A DNA stretch of 32,924 bases, taken from NCBI GenBank assembly GCA_034408745.1, contig JAWXCM010000319.1, forward strand, positions 1 through 32,924, in the 5' to 3' direction. A program made the position numbers and the translations under genes. Source of the DNA: JAWXCM01 sp034408745. Lineage in GTDB: Bacteria > Acidobacteriota > Terriglobia > Bryobacterales > Bryobacteraceae. This document shows, piece after piece, positions 15,576 through 23,880 of this stretch. Numbering within the stretch: position 1 is the stretch's first letter; the number at the start of each line of letters is the position of its first letter. Under the pieces are notes generated by a model. The model saw only the letters and a list, made by a program, of their open reading frames with translations, ran no database searches and had not been told where the DNA came from.

Positions 15576-16843
15576 TTACAGAAAACGGCCGTCCGTTTGC
15601 TTCAAATCGAAAACACCACTTTCATGTCGCACACCCGGTTGACTGGTAAACGGGGCGAGGCGATTGCGGAGTTCGGTCCGATGCGGCTCGGCGAGCCGGT
15701 CCACGTCAATGCGCACGAACTGCACCGGACCGTCCTTTTTGGCGAGGGCGAGGTTGCTCCCCGAGAAGTCGTACTGACGCCCGTCGGGATAGCGCCAGGA
15801 TTCGCGCTGCTGGTTTTGGTGCGATTCGAGCTGCGAAGGCGGGCCGTTGAGGATGTAGATACGGCCGCGGTCGGTGGTCCAGCCGGGACGGGAGTCGCTG
15901 AACCGCTGGTTGGCGTACGCGATGCGCCGGTAATGTTCTTGATTTGCGGCCTCGCCGCGAGCTTCCCAGAACTGCTTGATGAACTGCTGGCGCTCAGGGT
16001 CCGATTTCAAACTCGTGAACGCGGTGCGTTCTTCGTTTCGGATGATGTGGACCACATCTTCGTTCAAGCGCGAGCAAGGCCCGCGAGTATCGGACACGGT
16101 CGCCCAGCAGGTCGGCGGCGACGTCGTCGCAGCAGACTTCGCGCTCGTGGCGGATGGTGCGGGAGAGCCACCAGATGGCCGGATGATAGAAAAGCAGGGT
16201 TTCGGCCGCGATCTGGAAGCAGTTGACCAGGAAGTCGTGACGGGCGATGTGGGCGAGTTCGTGAGCGAGGATCGCCTCCAGATGTTCCGGTGCCAGGTTG
16301 AGGATAGATAGTGCTGATGGGCAGCAGGATCACGGGCCGAATCGCGCCCCAGGTGGTGGGAACCGCGGCCGTCGCTGATTCGAAGATCCGAATGGCTCGA
16401 CGGCGGATGCCAAGCCGCGCTGCGACTCGGGTGGCCACTTCGCGGATGGGCGAGGGAGCGTCGGTTGCGCCCGGTTTGGAATCGGCGCATGGCGAGCGCC
16501 CAGCCGCCAGCGGCTCGCAGGGTAAGGATTCCGACTCCGCTGACCCGGACTACGAGTATCGTGGGGATCCAGCCTGTGCGCGCTCCATCCGTGACGGGGA
16601 CTTCCAAAATGACTTGTGGGGCGACCGACTGCACGGCTCCGGTCGAGACGGCTGGCGGTGCTGTGGCAAGGATCGTGAAGGTTACCAGTGGCGCTACTGC
16701 CATGACGGCGAAGAATGCGCAGGCTGTCACGTAGCGGGTGTGCGGCGTCGCCCGACGCAGCAGTTGCAGCCCAATGGCGCCGCAAGCCCGAGGAACGTAC
16801 CCTGCCAGAGGAAATGGACGAGGCTTCTGGCAACGGATTTCAT
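15576..16843 (-). pseudogene. BlaR1/M56-type sensor-peptidase fused to GWxTD domain, multiple frameshifts
   Basis: All three frames must be used. Frame 1 from the ATG at 16843: MKSVARSLVHFLWQGTFLGL. After a break near 16792 comes LLRRATPHTRYVTACAFF and the membrane region to about 16460. Then EVATRVAARLGIRRRAI... and PTTWGAIRPVILLPI in another frame, and after another break the zinc-peptidase region LEAILAHELAHIARHDF (HELAH at 16249-16263) to RVRYSRALLALERR. The rest of BlaR1 is missing; sequence joins directly to a GWxTD domain (NEDVVHIIRNEERTAF, FIKQFWEARG, PGWTTDRGRIYILNGPP) that runs to the stop at 15576. The 384-residue ORF read straight through is an artefact of compensating shifts. The ATG overlaps the blaI stop (ATGA), the normal operon layout. 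Confidence 0.85.
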
Positions 16844-17146
16844 GTAGATACTGATGATTTCTCTCCCTGCCGCTCGATTCTGTCGAGCATCTTCCGTAGT
16901 TCTTCTATCTCCGTGGGCGTAGCTTTACGGGAGTTGAGGGCCCGCAGGACAAGTTGGGTGGCAGAGCCACCGAAAGCGCGGTCGAGGAGGTCGTCGAGAA
17001 GCTGGGTTTGCGTGTCTTCACGTCGGAGGACGGGGGCGATAGACGTGCGCCCGTTCCGACTCGTCGCGACTGACGGGGCCTCGGCGCCACAGGATGTCGA
17101 GGATTTCGAGCTCAGCCGGAGTTGGTTTCTTCCTCACACAGAGCAT
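16840..17146 (-). pseudogene. blaI: BlaI/MecI-type repressor remnant
   Basis: BlaI represses its operon until BlaR1 cleaves it. Here the N terminus reads KKPTPAELEILDILWRRGP, then joins directly to VSRDESERAHVYRPR, lacking about 30 residues that hold the DNA-reading helix. A frameshift then gives an early TGA; the true C-terminal helices (TQTQLLDDLLDRAFGGSA, LRALNSRKATPTEIEELRK) continue in the next frame to the TGA at 16840. That TGA overlaps the blaR1 ATG, so the operon layout is preserved. With the recognition helix gone, DNA binding is unlikely. Start at ATG 17146; GTG at 17137 is possible. Two operator-like dyads lie directly upstream. Confidence 0.85.
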
Positions 17147-17150
17147 CGTA

Positions 17151-17187
17151 TACGAAGAGTTTCGTAGGTATCAACGAAAATCTTCGT
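17151..17187. promoter_or_regulatory. Pair of BlaI-type operator dyads
   Basis: Dyad 1 is TACGAAGAGTTTCGTA (17151-17166): 6-bp arms TACGAA/TTCGTA around 4 bases. Dyad 2 is ACGAAAATCTTCGT (17174-17187): arms ACGAA/TTCGT around 4 bases. Their centres are 22 bp apart, about two helix turns, so two dimers could bind the same DNA face. They sit between the broken blaI (starting 17146, minus) and a small secreted-protein gene (17226, plus). Assignment to BlaI rests on position and symmetry; the exact consensus in this lineage is inferred. Confidence 0.6.
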
Positions 17188-17225
17188 ACTTCGATCTGTG
17201 AGGAGTCGCACGCTAAGCTGGATGC

Positions 17226-17552
17226 ATGGGCAGGCGCTTTGCAGTTTGGTTTGCGGTCGCGCTTGGCCTGGCATGCCTGGCGCCGGAGACGTTCGCCAGT
17301 CCGGGGCATAAGGCCCATGTTTCTGCGGTTCGGGCGAACGCAGGCCACGCGATCACTGTCGCCGGGCCGGAACGCGGGAAGCAGATCTGCATTGCCTCCG
17401 GCGCTGCGGTGCTGGACAGTCTCGCCGGGCTCGAACCCGGCCTGGTGCTCCGCGGCCCACTGGTTCCCGCTGAGCATCGCTCGGCACGGTTTCGCGCTGT
17501 CGCGTGTAACGGCCCCAGGGCTCCGCCACTGTTCCTTTCCTCCACGTTCTGA
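17226..17552 (+). CDS. Small exported protein of unknown function, behind BlaI-type operators
   Basis: The 108-residue reading begins with a signal peptide (MGRRFAVWFAVALGLACLAPETFA) and a predicted mature chain of about 84 residues with Cys in KQICIASG and RAVACNG that could pair. No known family is recognised. Its ATG is about 40 bases downstream of the second dyad, so it may once have been repressed by BlaI divergently from blaIR. The ribosome binding site is weak and the tail (RAPPLFLSSTF) looks random, so it may be a fragment or even a chance frame. Alternative frames show no better candidate. Confidence 0.45.
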   Translation: MGRRFAVWFAVALGLACLAPETFASPGHKAHVSAVRANAGHAITVAGPERGKQICIASGAAVLDSLAGLEPGLVLRGPLVPAEHRSARFRAVACNGPRAPPLFLSSTF

Positions 17553-17583
17553 CATTACATCCGAAATAAGGAAGGAATTTTTT

Positions 17584-17736
17584 ATGAATGATCAAACCAG
17601 CGGGACAGGTGCGTCCAGCGACGGACCACGGAAGCCGATTACCATGGCAGAGAACACCGCGCTGACCCTCAAGGTACTTGTCGGCGTCGGAGCGGCATCC
17701 GCACTGATTTGGGCGGTAGACAACTTCGTCGGTTGA
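17584..17736 (+). CDS. Small single-span membrane protein upstream of antiporter
   Basis: The 50-residue protein has a strong AAGGAAGG ribosome binding site about 8 bases before its ATG. Residues 1-20 are polar (MNDQTSGTGASSDGPRKPIT) and residues 25-45 form one membrane helix (TALTLKVLVGVGAASALIWAV). The stop is only 9 bases before the antiporter ATG, with GGAGG between, so the two are almost certainly co-expressed. No family is recognised. It could be a small regulatory subunit of the antiporter. The longer reading frame from 17122 was rejected because it has no start signal. Confidence 0.75.
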   Translation: MNDQTSGTGASSDGPRKPITMAENTALTLKVLVGVGAASALIWAVDNFVG

Positions 17737-17745
17737 CGGAGGCGC

Positions 17746-19452
17746 ATGCACAATCTCGAACTGATCCTCACCCTGTCGGCTGGCTTCTCGGCCGCCCTGG
17801 TGTTTGGCTACATTACGCACCGGCTGGGCTGGTCGCCACTTGTGGGCTATCTGCTGGCGGGGGTTCTGGTAGGACCGCACACGCCTGGATTTGTTGCGAA
17901 CCGGCAGATGGCGGAGCAACTGGCCGAGGTTGGCGTAATCTTGCTGATGTTCGGTGTTGGGCTCCATTTTCATCTGAAGGACCTGCTTGCAGTGAAGGGC
18001 GTCGCGATTGTCGGGGCAATCGGACAAAGCGCCGTAGCGACAATGCTCGGCGCGGTGACGGCGCACGCGTTCGGATGGTCGTGGAGCGCGGGCGTGGTCT
18101 ACGGGCTCGCGCTGTCGGTAGCGAGCACCGTGGTGCTGGTTCGGGTGCTTTCCGACTGCGGCACTCTGCACAGCCCGGCAGGACGCATCGCGATTGGCTG
18201 GCTGGTGGTAGAAGACATCTTTACCGTGTTCGTGCTGGTGTTGTTGCCGGTGCTGTTCGCGCCTTCGGCAGGTGGGGGCGGGATTGCACTTGCCGCGGCG
18301 CTGGCCATGGTGAAGCTGGTGGGGTTTTCAGGGCTGATGCTGGTTGGCGGCCCGAGGGTACTGCCGGGGCTTCTGCAGAAAATCGCCGAGACGCACTCGC
18401 GGGAGCTGTTCACTTTGTCTGTGCTGGCGATTGCAATGGGAATCGCTGCCGCAGCCACGTATTTCTTTCAGATTTCCATGGCCTTAGGCGCGTTTCTTGC
18501 GGGAATGGTGGTGGGCAGGTCTGATTTCAGCGCGCGGGCGGCCGCCGAAGCGCTGCCATTGCGAGATGCGTTCGCTGTGATGTTCTTCCTTTCCGTGGGA
18601 ATGCTGTTCGAGCCCGCGCAGGCCCTGCGGGCTCCGGGGCTGATCCTGGCGACTCTCGCGGTGATTCTGATCGGCAAACCGCTGGCTGCTCTGGCGATCA
18701 CTGCGGCTATGGGACACGGACCGAAAACAGCGCTGAACGTGGCCGTGGCGCTGGGTCAGATTGGGGAATTTTCCTTTCTCCTGGCGGCGCTCGGGATCCA
18801 GATCGGAGCCCTTCCGGCTGAGGCCATGAACCCGATTGTGGCAGGCGCGATTCTGTCGATCACGCTCAACCCGATGGTGTACCGGGCGGTGCCGAGGATG
18901 CTGCCTCTGGTCAGGGACTGGCGACGAGCGCGCACGGTCTTAGAAGTCGGGAATGAGCCGACTGCCACTCCGGCCAGTCACCGCGCGGTGGTCGTGGGAT
19001 ACGGACCTGTGGGACAGACGCTGGTGCGGCTGCTGACGGATCGCGGAATCGAACCGACGGTAATTGAAATGAACCTGGAAACCGTGCGGCGCCTGCAGGC
19101 AGCGGGCATTCGGGCGGTGTACGGCGACGTAAATCAGCACGAGGTTCGGGAGCGTGCCGGCGTCGGATCGGCTTCGAGTTTGATTCTCAGCGCGTCGGGC
19201 TCAGCGACCGCCGTGGAGGCCATTCGCGGTGCGCGGGAGATGAATCCGCAGTTGCACATCGTGTCCCGGGCGGATTTTCTCCGGGACGGCGACGCGCTGC
19301 GGAAGGCTGGGGCCGATGAGGTGTTTTCGGGCGAAGGCGAGGTCGCGATGGCGATGACCGACAGTATCCTGCGGGAACTTGGGGGAACACCGGAGCAGCT
19401 GGATGCTTTCAGGACCCAGCTGCGCCAGCGGTTGTTTCGGTCGGAGGACTAA
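17746..19452 (+). CDS. CPA2-type K+/H+ (Kef/YbaL-like) antiporter with TrkA-N domain
   Basis: The 568-residue protein is a monovalent cation:proton antiporter-2 family member. The first ~390 residues form about 12 membrane helices with the family motifs (GYLLAGVLVGPHTPG, GVILLMFGVGLHFHLKDL, VVLVRVLSD). A cytosolic RCK/TrkA-N domain starts at about 411 (AVVVGYGPVGQTLVRLL), which binds nucleotide to gate transport. The length and order match E. coli YbaL/KefB-type proteins. It likely exports K+ or takes up H+ under stress; glutathione sensing as in KefC is not supported here. GGAGG lies 3 bases before the ATG. The stop overlaps the gpmA stop by 4 bases. Confidence 0.92.
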   Translation: MHNLELILTLSAGFSAALVFGYITHRLGWSPLVGYLLAGVLVGPHTPGFVANRQMAEQLAEVGVILLMFGVGLHFHLKDLLAVKGVAIVGAIGQSAVATMLGAVTAHAFGWSWSAGVVYGLALSVASTVVLVRVLSDCGTLHSPAGRIAIGWLVVEDIFTVFVLVLLPVLFAPSAGGGGIALAAALAMVKLVGFSGLMLVGGPRVLPGLLQKIAETHSRELFTLSVLAIAMGIAAAATYFFQISMALGAFLAGMVVGRSDFSARAAAEALPLRDAFAVMFFLSVGMLFEPAQALRAPGLILATLAVILIGKPLAALAITAAMGHGPKTALNVAVALGQIGEFSFLLAALGIQIGALPAEAMNPIVAGAILSITLNPMVYRAVPRMLPLVRDWRRARTVLEVGNEPTATPASHRAVVVGYGPVGQTLVRLLTDRGIEPTVIEMNLETVRRLQAAGIRAVYGDVNQHEVRERAGVGSASSLILSASGSATAVEAIRGAREMNPQLHIVSRADFLRDGDALRKAGADEVFSGEGEVAMAMTDSILRELGGTPEQLDAFRTQLRQRLFRSED

Positions 19453-20207
19453 TCCTTTTTGGCTTTGCCCTGTTTCGCCACGGCATCCATTGCGGCGGCG
19501 ATTTCGGCCGCGTCACCAAGGTAGTAGTGCTTGATCGGCTTTAAGTTTTCGTCGAGCTCGTAAACCAGCGGGACTCCAGTCGGAATATTGAGTTCCATGA
19601 TCTCGGCTTCGCTCATGTTGTCGAGGTATTTCACCAGGGCTCGAAGGCTGTTGCCGTGGGCGGCGATGATCACCTTCTTGCCGGCCTTGATGTCAGGCGC
19701 GATCACGTCGTTCCAGTACGGCAGCACGCGCTCAATGGTGTCCTTGAGGCACTCGGTGAGCGGGAGTTCCTCGACGGGCACGTTCTGATACCGCGGGTCC
19801 TTTGCGGGGAAACGCTCATCGTCAGGCGTGAGGGCAGGGGGCGGCGTGTCGTACGAACGGCGCCAGATTTTTACCTGTTCGTCGCCATACTGGGCTGCGG
19901 TTTCCGCTTTGTTGAGGCCCTGTAGCGCGCCGTAGTGACGTTCATTCAGACGCCACGTGTTGTGGATCGGAATCCACATCAGGTCGAGGCCCTCGAGCAC
20001 GTACCAGAGAGTCCGGATAGCGCGCTTGAGCGTGGAGGTGTAGGCTACATCGAACGTGTAGCCTTCTTTTTGCAGAATATCCGCGCCTTTTTTCGCTTCG
20101 CCGTGGCCTTTTTCCGATAATGCAACGTCGGTCCAGCCGGTAAAGCGATTTTCGGCGTTCCATACGGACTCGCCGTGACGCACCATTACTAATTTTGCGA
20201 ATGCCAT
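19449..20207 (-). CDS. gpmA: 2,3-bisphosphoglycerate-dependent phosphoglycerate mutase
   Basis: The enzyme interconverts 3- and 2-phosphoglycerate in glycolysis. At 252 residues the length fits. The phosphohistidine loop RHGESVWN starts at residue 10 (His11), RLNERHYGALQGLNK holds the second substrate site, and AAHGNSLRALVKYL has the second catalytic His. It lies 4 bases after the eno stop, giving two consecutive glycolytic steps in one transcript (order eno, gpmA). The Lys-rich tail QGKAKKD is not conserved. The stop converges with the antiporter stop. Confidence 0.96.
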   Translation of the reverse strand: MAFAKLVMVRHGESVWNAENRFTGWTDVALSEKGHGEAKKGADILQKEGYTFDVAYTSTLKRAIRTLWYVLEGLDLMWIPIHNTWRLNERHYGALQGLNKAETAAQYGDEQVKIWRRSYDTPPPALTPDDERFPAKDPRYQNVPVEELPLTECLKDTIERVLPYWNDVIAPDIKAGKKVIIAAHGNSLRALVKYLDNMSEAEIMELNIPTGVPLVYELDENLKPIKHYYLGDAAEIAAAMDAVAKQGKAKKD

Positions 20208-20211
20208 ATTT

Positions 20212-21495
20212 CTACCGTTTGAACGCCTTGCGTCCGGCGAACTTCGCCGAGGCTCCGAGCTCCTCTTCGATGCGGAGGAGCTGATTGTACTTGGCGATGC
20301 GGTCGGTACGGCTGGCCGAACCGGTCTTGATCTGGCCGGCGTTGGTGGCGACGGCGAGGTCGGCGATAAAGGTGTCTTCGGTTTCGCCCGACCGGTGGGA
20401 GGCGATGCAGGTATAGCCAGCCTTGAACGCGGTCGACATTGCGTCGAGGGTCTCAGTCAGCGAGCCGATCTGGTTCACCTTGACGAGGATCGAGTTGGCG
20501 ACGCCCTGGTCGATGCCCATGACGAGGCGCTCGGTGTTGGTGACGAACAGATCGTCGCCGACAAGCTGGCACTTGTGGCCGATCGCGTCGGTGAGGAGCT
20601 TCCAGCCTTCCCAGTCATCTTCCGCCATGCCGTCTTCAATGGAAACGATGGGGTAACGCTCCACCCAGTCGGCCCAGAATTCGACCATCTGCGCGGAGGT
20701 GCGCTCACTCTTGTCGGACTTCTTGAAAACGTACTTCTTTTTGGCCTTGTCGTAGAACTCGCTGGACGCGGGGTCGAGCGTGATGCCGATCTCTTCGCCG
20801 GGTTTGTAGCCGGCGCCAGTGATGGCTTCCATCACCACTTCGAGGGCTTCTTCGTTGGACTTGAGAGACGGAGCGAAGCCGCCCTCGTCGCCGACGGCGG
20901 TCGAGTAGCCGCGCTTCTTCAGCACGCCCTTAAGGGTGTGGAACACTTCGGCGCCCATGCGAAGCGCTTCGCGGAAGCTGGAAGCGCCGTAGGGAGCCAC
21001 CATGAATTCCTGTGCGTCGACGCTGGAATCCGCGTGCGCGCCGCCGTTGATGATGTTCATCATCGGCACCGGGAGAAGGGTTGCCTGAACGCCGCCGAGG
21101 TAGCGGTAGAGGGGCGTCGACTGGGAGTTGGCCTCCGCGCGGGCGACGGCCATAGACACCGCAAGGATCGCGTTGGCTCCGAGACGGGCCTTGTTGGGCG
21201 TACCGTCGAGCTCGATCATCCTGCGGTCGATGGCGCCCTGTTCGGCGGCGTCCATGCCCAGGATGACGGGCGCGATTTCGTCAGTGATGTTCTGAGCGGC
21301 TTTGGTCGTTCCTTTGCCGAGGTAGCGCTTCTTGTCGCCATCACGAAGCTCGACGGCTTCGTGCTCCCCGGTGGAGGCGCCGGATGGGACAGCGGCGCGT
21401 CCGAGGCTTCCATCTGCGAGGAACACATCCGCTTCGACGGTGGGGTTACCGCGCGAATCGAGTATCTCTCTGCCGATTACCTTTACGATTTCCAT
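20212..21495 (-). CDS. eno: Enolase
   Basis: Enolase makes phosphoenolpyruvate from 2-phosphoglycerate and also joins the RNA degradosome in some bacteria. The 427-residue protein has the usual length. It shows the opening VIGREILDSRGNPTVE, the mobile loop AVPSGASTGEHEA, the catalytic NGGAHAD stretch, metal ligands in LVGDDLFVTNT, and SHRSGETED near the C terminus. AAAGG lies 3 bases before the ATG. It precedes gpmA in the same transcript. The upstream 153-base gap holds no gene. Confidence 0.97.
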   Translation of the reverse strand: MEIVKVIGREILDSRGNPTVEADVFLADGSLGRAAVPSGASTGEHEAVELRDGDKKRYLGKGTTKAAQNITDEIAPVILGMDAAEQGAIDRRMIELDGTPNKARLGANAILAVSMAVARAEANSQSTPLYRYLGGVQATLLPVPMMNIINGGAHADSSVDAQEFMVAPYGASSFREALRMGAEVFHTLKGVLKKRGYSTAVGDEGGFAPSLKSNEEALEVVMEAITGAGYKPGEEIGITLDPASSEFYDKAKKKYVFKKSDKSERTSAQMVEFWADWVERYPIVSIEDGMAEDDWEGWKLLTDAIGHKCQLVGDDLFVTNTERLVMGIDQGVANSILVKVNQIGSLTETLDAMSTAFKAGYTCIASHRSGETEDTFIADLAVATNAGQIKTGSASRTDRIAKYNQLLRIEEELGASAKFAGRKAFKR

Positions 21496-21648
21496 TTGCC
21501 TTTAATTTTCGCATGACGGCTTTCCGAGTCACTGAAGAACCCGCTCCGAACAACCAGAGGGGCGGTTTCCACCCGACGGCGCATGGTACGATCCGCTGAT
21601 GCTTTCGCGCCGGCGGAATCGGGCGGGGTGGAGGCGGGAGGGCTGCGA

Positions 21649-21952
21649 TGATTCGAAAGTGTTCCGCGTGCGGGGCGGCGAACCGGGTTCCGGCGAAGCA
21701 TCTGGCGGATAAAGGGCGATGCGGCTCCTGTAAAGCGGTGCTGTCACCGTTGCAGAGCCGTTGGACATAGCGTCGGCGATGGAGTTCGATGAGGTTGTAG
21801 GAGGCGCTCGCGTTCCGGTGCTCGTCGATTTCCGGGCCGCCCGTTTCGGGGTGCGCAGCATTCCGAACTTTGTAGTTCTGCGTGAAGGTCAGGTGTCGAT
21901 GCAGCAGGCCGGGCTGGTGCCCCGCGCCGTGATGCGGAGTTGGGTGTCGTAG
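21649..21952 (+). pseudogene. trxC: Thioredoxin 2 (trxC) remnant lacking the CGPC site
   Basis: The start MIRKCSACGAANRVPAKHL with two CxxC pairs (KCSAC, RCGSC) is the zinc-binding N terminus of thioredoxin 2, which reduces protein disulfides in oxidative stress. A frameshift near 21755 ends that frame at 21771; the thioredoxin fold continues in the next frame (AEPLDIASAMEFDEV, VPVLVDF). The active-site region then reads DFRAARFGVRSIPNF: the WCGPC motif and about 50 residues are deleted and Trp is changed to Arg. The end (VVLREGQVSMQQAGLVPRAVMRSW) is intact. GGAGGG lies upstream of the ATG. It should be inactive. Confidence 0.85.
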
Positions 21953-21981
21953 TCGACCATCTGGTGGGTCCGAAAAACTTT

Positions 21982-21987
21982 TACAAT
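21982..21987 (+). promoter_or_regulatory. Possible -10 box for the methyltransferase
   Basis: TACAAT sits 44 bases before the methyltransferase ATG. The -35 region is poor (no TTGACA-like hexamer at 16-18 bases), so this is a weak candidate only. Confidence 0.2.
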
Positions 21988-22030
21988 TTGCTGTGAGCTG
22001 TCAGGCCGGTCAATTACGCTCTTTGATCGA

Positions 22031-23066
22031 ATGGCATCTCAAAGCACAGCGGCACCCGTACAGCCGAACCCGGCTCGAATCTATGAAGTTCTCTCGGGAT
22101 ACCAGGCCTCCTTTGCCCTAAAGGCGGGGATAGACCTGGATCTGTTCAGTGCGATTGGGGACGGCCCGCAAACGGCCACGGCGCTTGCGTCTCGGCTGTC
22201 GGCGTCCGACAGGGGGGGTTCGCATCCTTTGCGACGCGCTAACTGTGTTCGGCTTTCTGACCAAGAATGAGGACGGGCAATATGGCCTCACGATGGACTC
22301 ATCGGTCTTCCTTGTGCGGAAATCGCCCGCTTATCTGGGCGGTGCCGCCGGGTTCCTCTTGAAGGACGAGATGCTGCGGTCCTTCGAAGATCTTCCGGTG
22401 GCGGTTCGCACGGGCGGAACCGTACTGCCGGGAGAGGGTACCGTCAGTTACGACAATCCGGTGTGGGTGGAGTTCGCGCACGGCATGGCGAACATGATGT
22501 TCCCGGCGGCGCAGGAGATCGCCCGGCGCGTGATTCCGTCGACGGGTGGATCGCCCACCAACGTGCTGGATATTGCGGCAGGGCATGGCATCTACGGAAT
22601 TTCGGTGGCGCAACACCATGCCGAAGCACGGGTCACAGCATGTGACTGGGCTCCGGTGCTGGCAGTCGCTGAGCAGAACGCGATGCGGTTCGGCGTGGCG
22701 GACCGGTTCCGAAAACTGGTCGGCGATGCCATGAAGGTCGATTTCGGCGGACCGTACGATATGGTTCTGGTGCCCAATTTCTTCCACCACTTCGACAAGG
22801 AAACAAACATCCGGCTGATGCGGAAAATTCGGGAATCTCTGGCCCCGGGCGGCCGTGTTATTACGGTGGAATTTGTCCCCAATGAGGACAGAATATCGCC
22901 CGCTTCAACCGCTCCATTCGCGCTGGTGATGCTGGCGTCGACGCGAAACGGAGATGCCTGCACACTGTCGGAGTATCGACAAATGTTCGTGGCCGCGGGA
23001 TATTCATCGACCAACCCGGTGGCGCTGGAAATGAGTCCCGAGACCGTACTGGTGAGCCGCGTCTGA
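22031..23066 (+). pseudogene. Class I O-methyltransferase broken at a G7 run
   Basis: The first part (MASQSTAAPVQPNPARIYEV, IDLDLFSAIGDGPQTATALASRL) is the dimerisation domain common in polyketide or plant-type O-methyltransferases. At the G7 run (22212-22218) one extra G moves translation out of frame to a stop near 22270. One base fewer gives DRGVRILCDALTVFGFLTK and the rest: SAM motif VLDIAAGHGIYG, acidic ACDWAPV, PYDMVLVPNFFHHFD and a VITVEFVPNEDR strand, ending at 23066. The intact length would be about 344 residues. It may be a true mutation, a homopolymer sequencing error, or phase variation. The substrate is unknown. Confidence 0.8.
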
Positions 23067-23120
23067 CGGTTTAACAAAGACTTGACGAACCCGCGCGGAG
23101 CCGGGCACATCTGTCATTTC

Positions 23121-23580
23121 ATGGCGCTTCACACAGCGCGCAGCCGGCGCACCTTTTTGACTTCGACTGCCGCTGGCTGAGCGGCAAGGTGCTGGGGCAG
23201 AATGGGGCTCCCATGCGCAATGCGCTGGTGGAGATCTGGCAGGGCTGACAACGACGGCGCTTACATTCATTCGGCGAGCCCGATCGCAAATCGCGATGCG
23301 AATTTCCAGGGTCACGGCAAGTTCGTTACCGGGCGGGACGGCGGGTACCTGTTTCGCACTGTGAAGCCTGGGCTTTATCCAGGGCGCACGGCACATCCAC
23401 GTGCAGGTGACCGCTGCGACTGGGCAGAAACTGGTCTCGCAACTATATGTGGAGGGTGAGTTGCTGAACAACAGCGACGGGGTGTTGAGCGGGATCCGCG
23501 ACACGGCGCAGTGGGCCTCGGTGGTTCGTCCCTGGTCGGCTGTGACAGGCTCGAGAACGGGTGAACTGGCGGTCAACTGA
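23121..23580 (+). pseudogene. Tat-exported intradiol ring-cleavage dioxygenase remnant
   Basis: The protein would use non-haem iron to open catechol-type rings (protocatechuate 3,4-dioxygenase beta-like). Fragments in three frames are: a Tat signal with SRRTFLTSTAAG at 23121, then DFDCRWLSGKVLGQNGAPM...LVEIWQ, ADNDGAYIHSASPI...GYLFRTVKPGLYPGR, and HIHVQVTAATGQKLVSQLY to the stop at 23580. The Tyr in LYPGR and the His-X-His in HIHV are the expected iron ligands. At least three breaks disrupt it, and part of the N terminus after the Tat signal is missing. The longest single frame is only 85 residues. Confidence 0.7.
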
Positions 23581-23602
23581 GCCAGCCTCAAATAAACCGG
23601 AT

Positions 23603-23880
23603 CTGTTGCTGAAGAATGGCGTCGTAATCGGAGCTGGATTTCAGGCTGGCCTGACACAGGGCGCGTGGATTTCCCTGTTTGGGGACAACCTGGCCTCGAC
23701 GACGCGCACTTGGAATTTGCTGGCGCGGCTCCGCTGACGGCAGCAGTCCCGGTCCGGGTCGGCACTACAGACGCTTCCGTCCCGTTTAGCGGTCTTACCG
23801 GGGCGGGCCTTTCGTGGTGCCAAACCTCGCGGACGGGGACCACGATGCTGTGGCCAAAGTAGCGGGCGTTCGCACGCAGG
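23603..23880 (+). pseudogene. TIGR03437-like extracellular domain remnant
   Basis: TIGR03437 is a C-terminal extracellular domain common in Bryobacterales proteins. Readable pieces are NGVVIGAGFQAGLTQGAWIS / LFGDNLASTTRTW (frame 1, to a stop at 23737), PLTAAVPVRVGTTDASVPF / SGLTGAGL (frame 2), and VVPNLADGDHDAVAKVAGV (frame 3), in the order expected in the domain. Large gaps separate them, so this is heavily eroded. The host protein cannot be named. Confidence 0.6.

Noticed and set aside
15576..16730. Single 384-residue ORF on minus
   Set aside because: Its middle part is out of frame with the M56 peptidase; the frame is restored only by chance of several indels, so it is not one real protein.
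17122..17736. 204-residue ORF on plus
   Set aside because: It has no start signal and covers the operator and the secreted-protein ORF; only its last 50 residues, with their own ribosome binding site, are credible.
20395..21516. 373-residue ORF on plus
   Set aside because: It is antisense to enolase.
23202..23459. 85-residue ORF as an independent gene
   Set aside because: It is only the middle frame of the broken dioxygenase.
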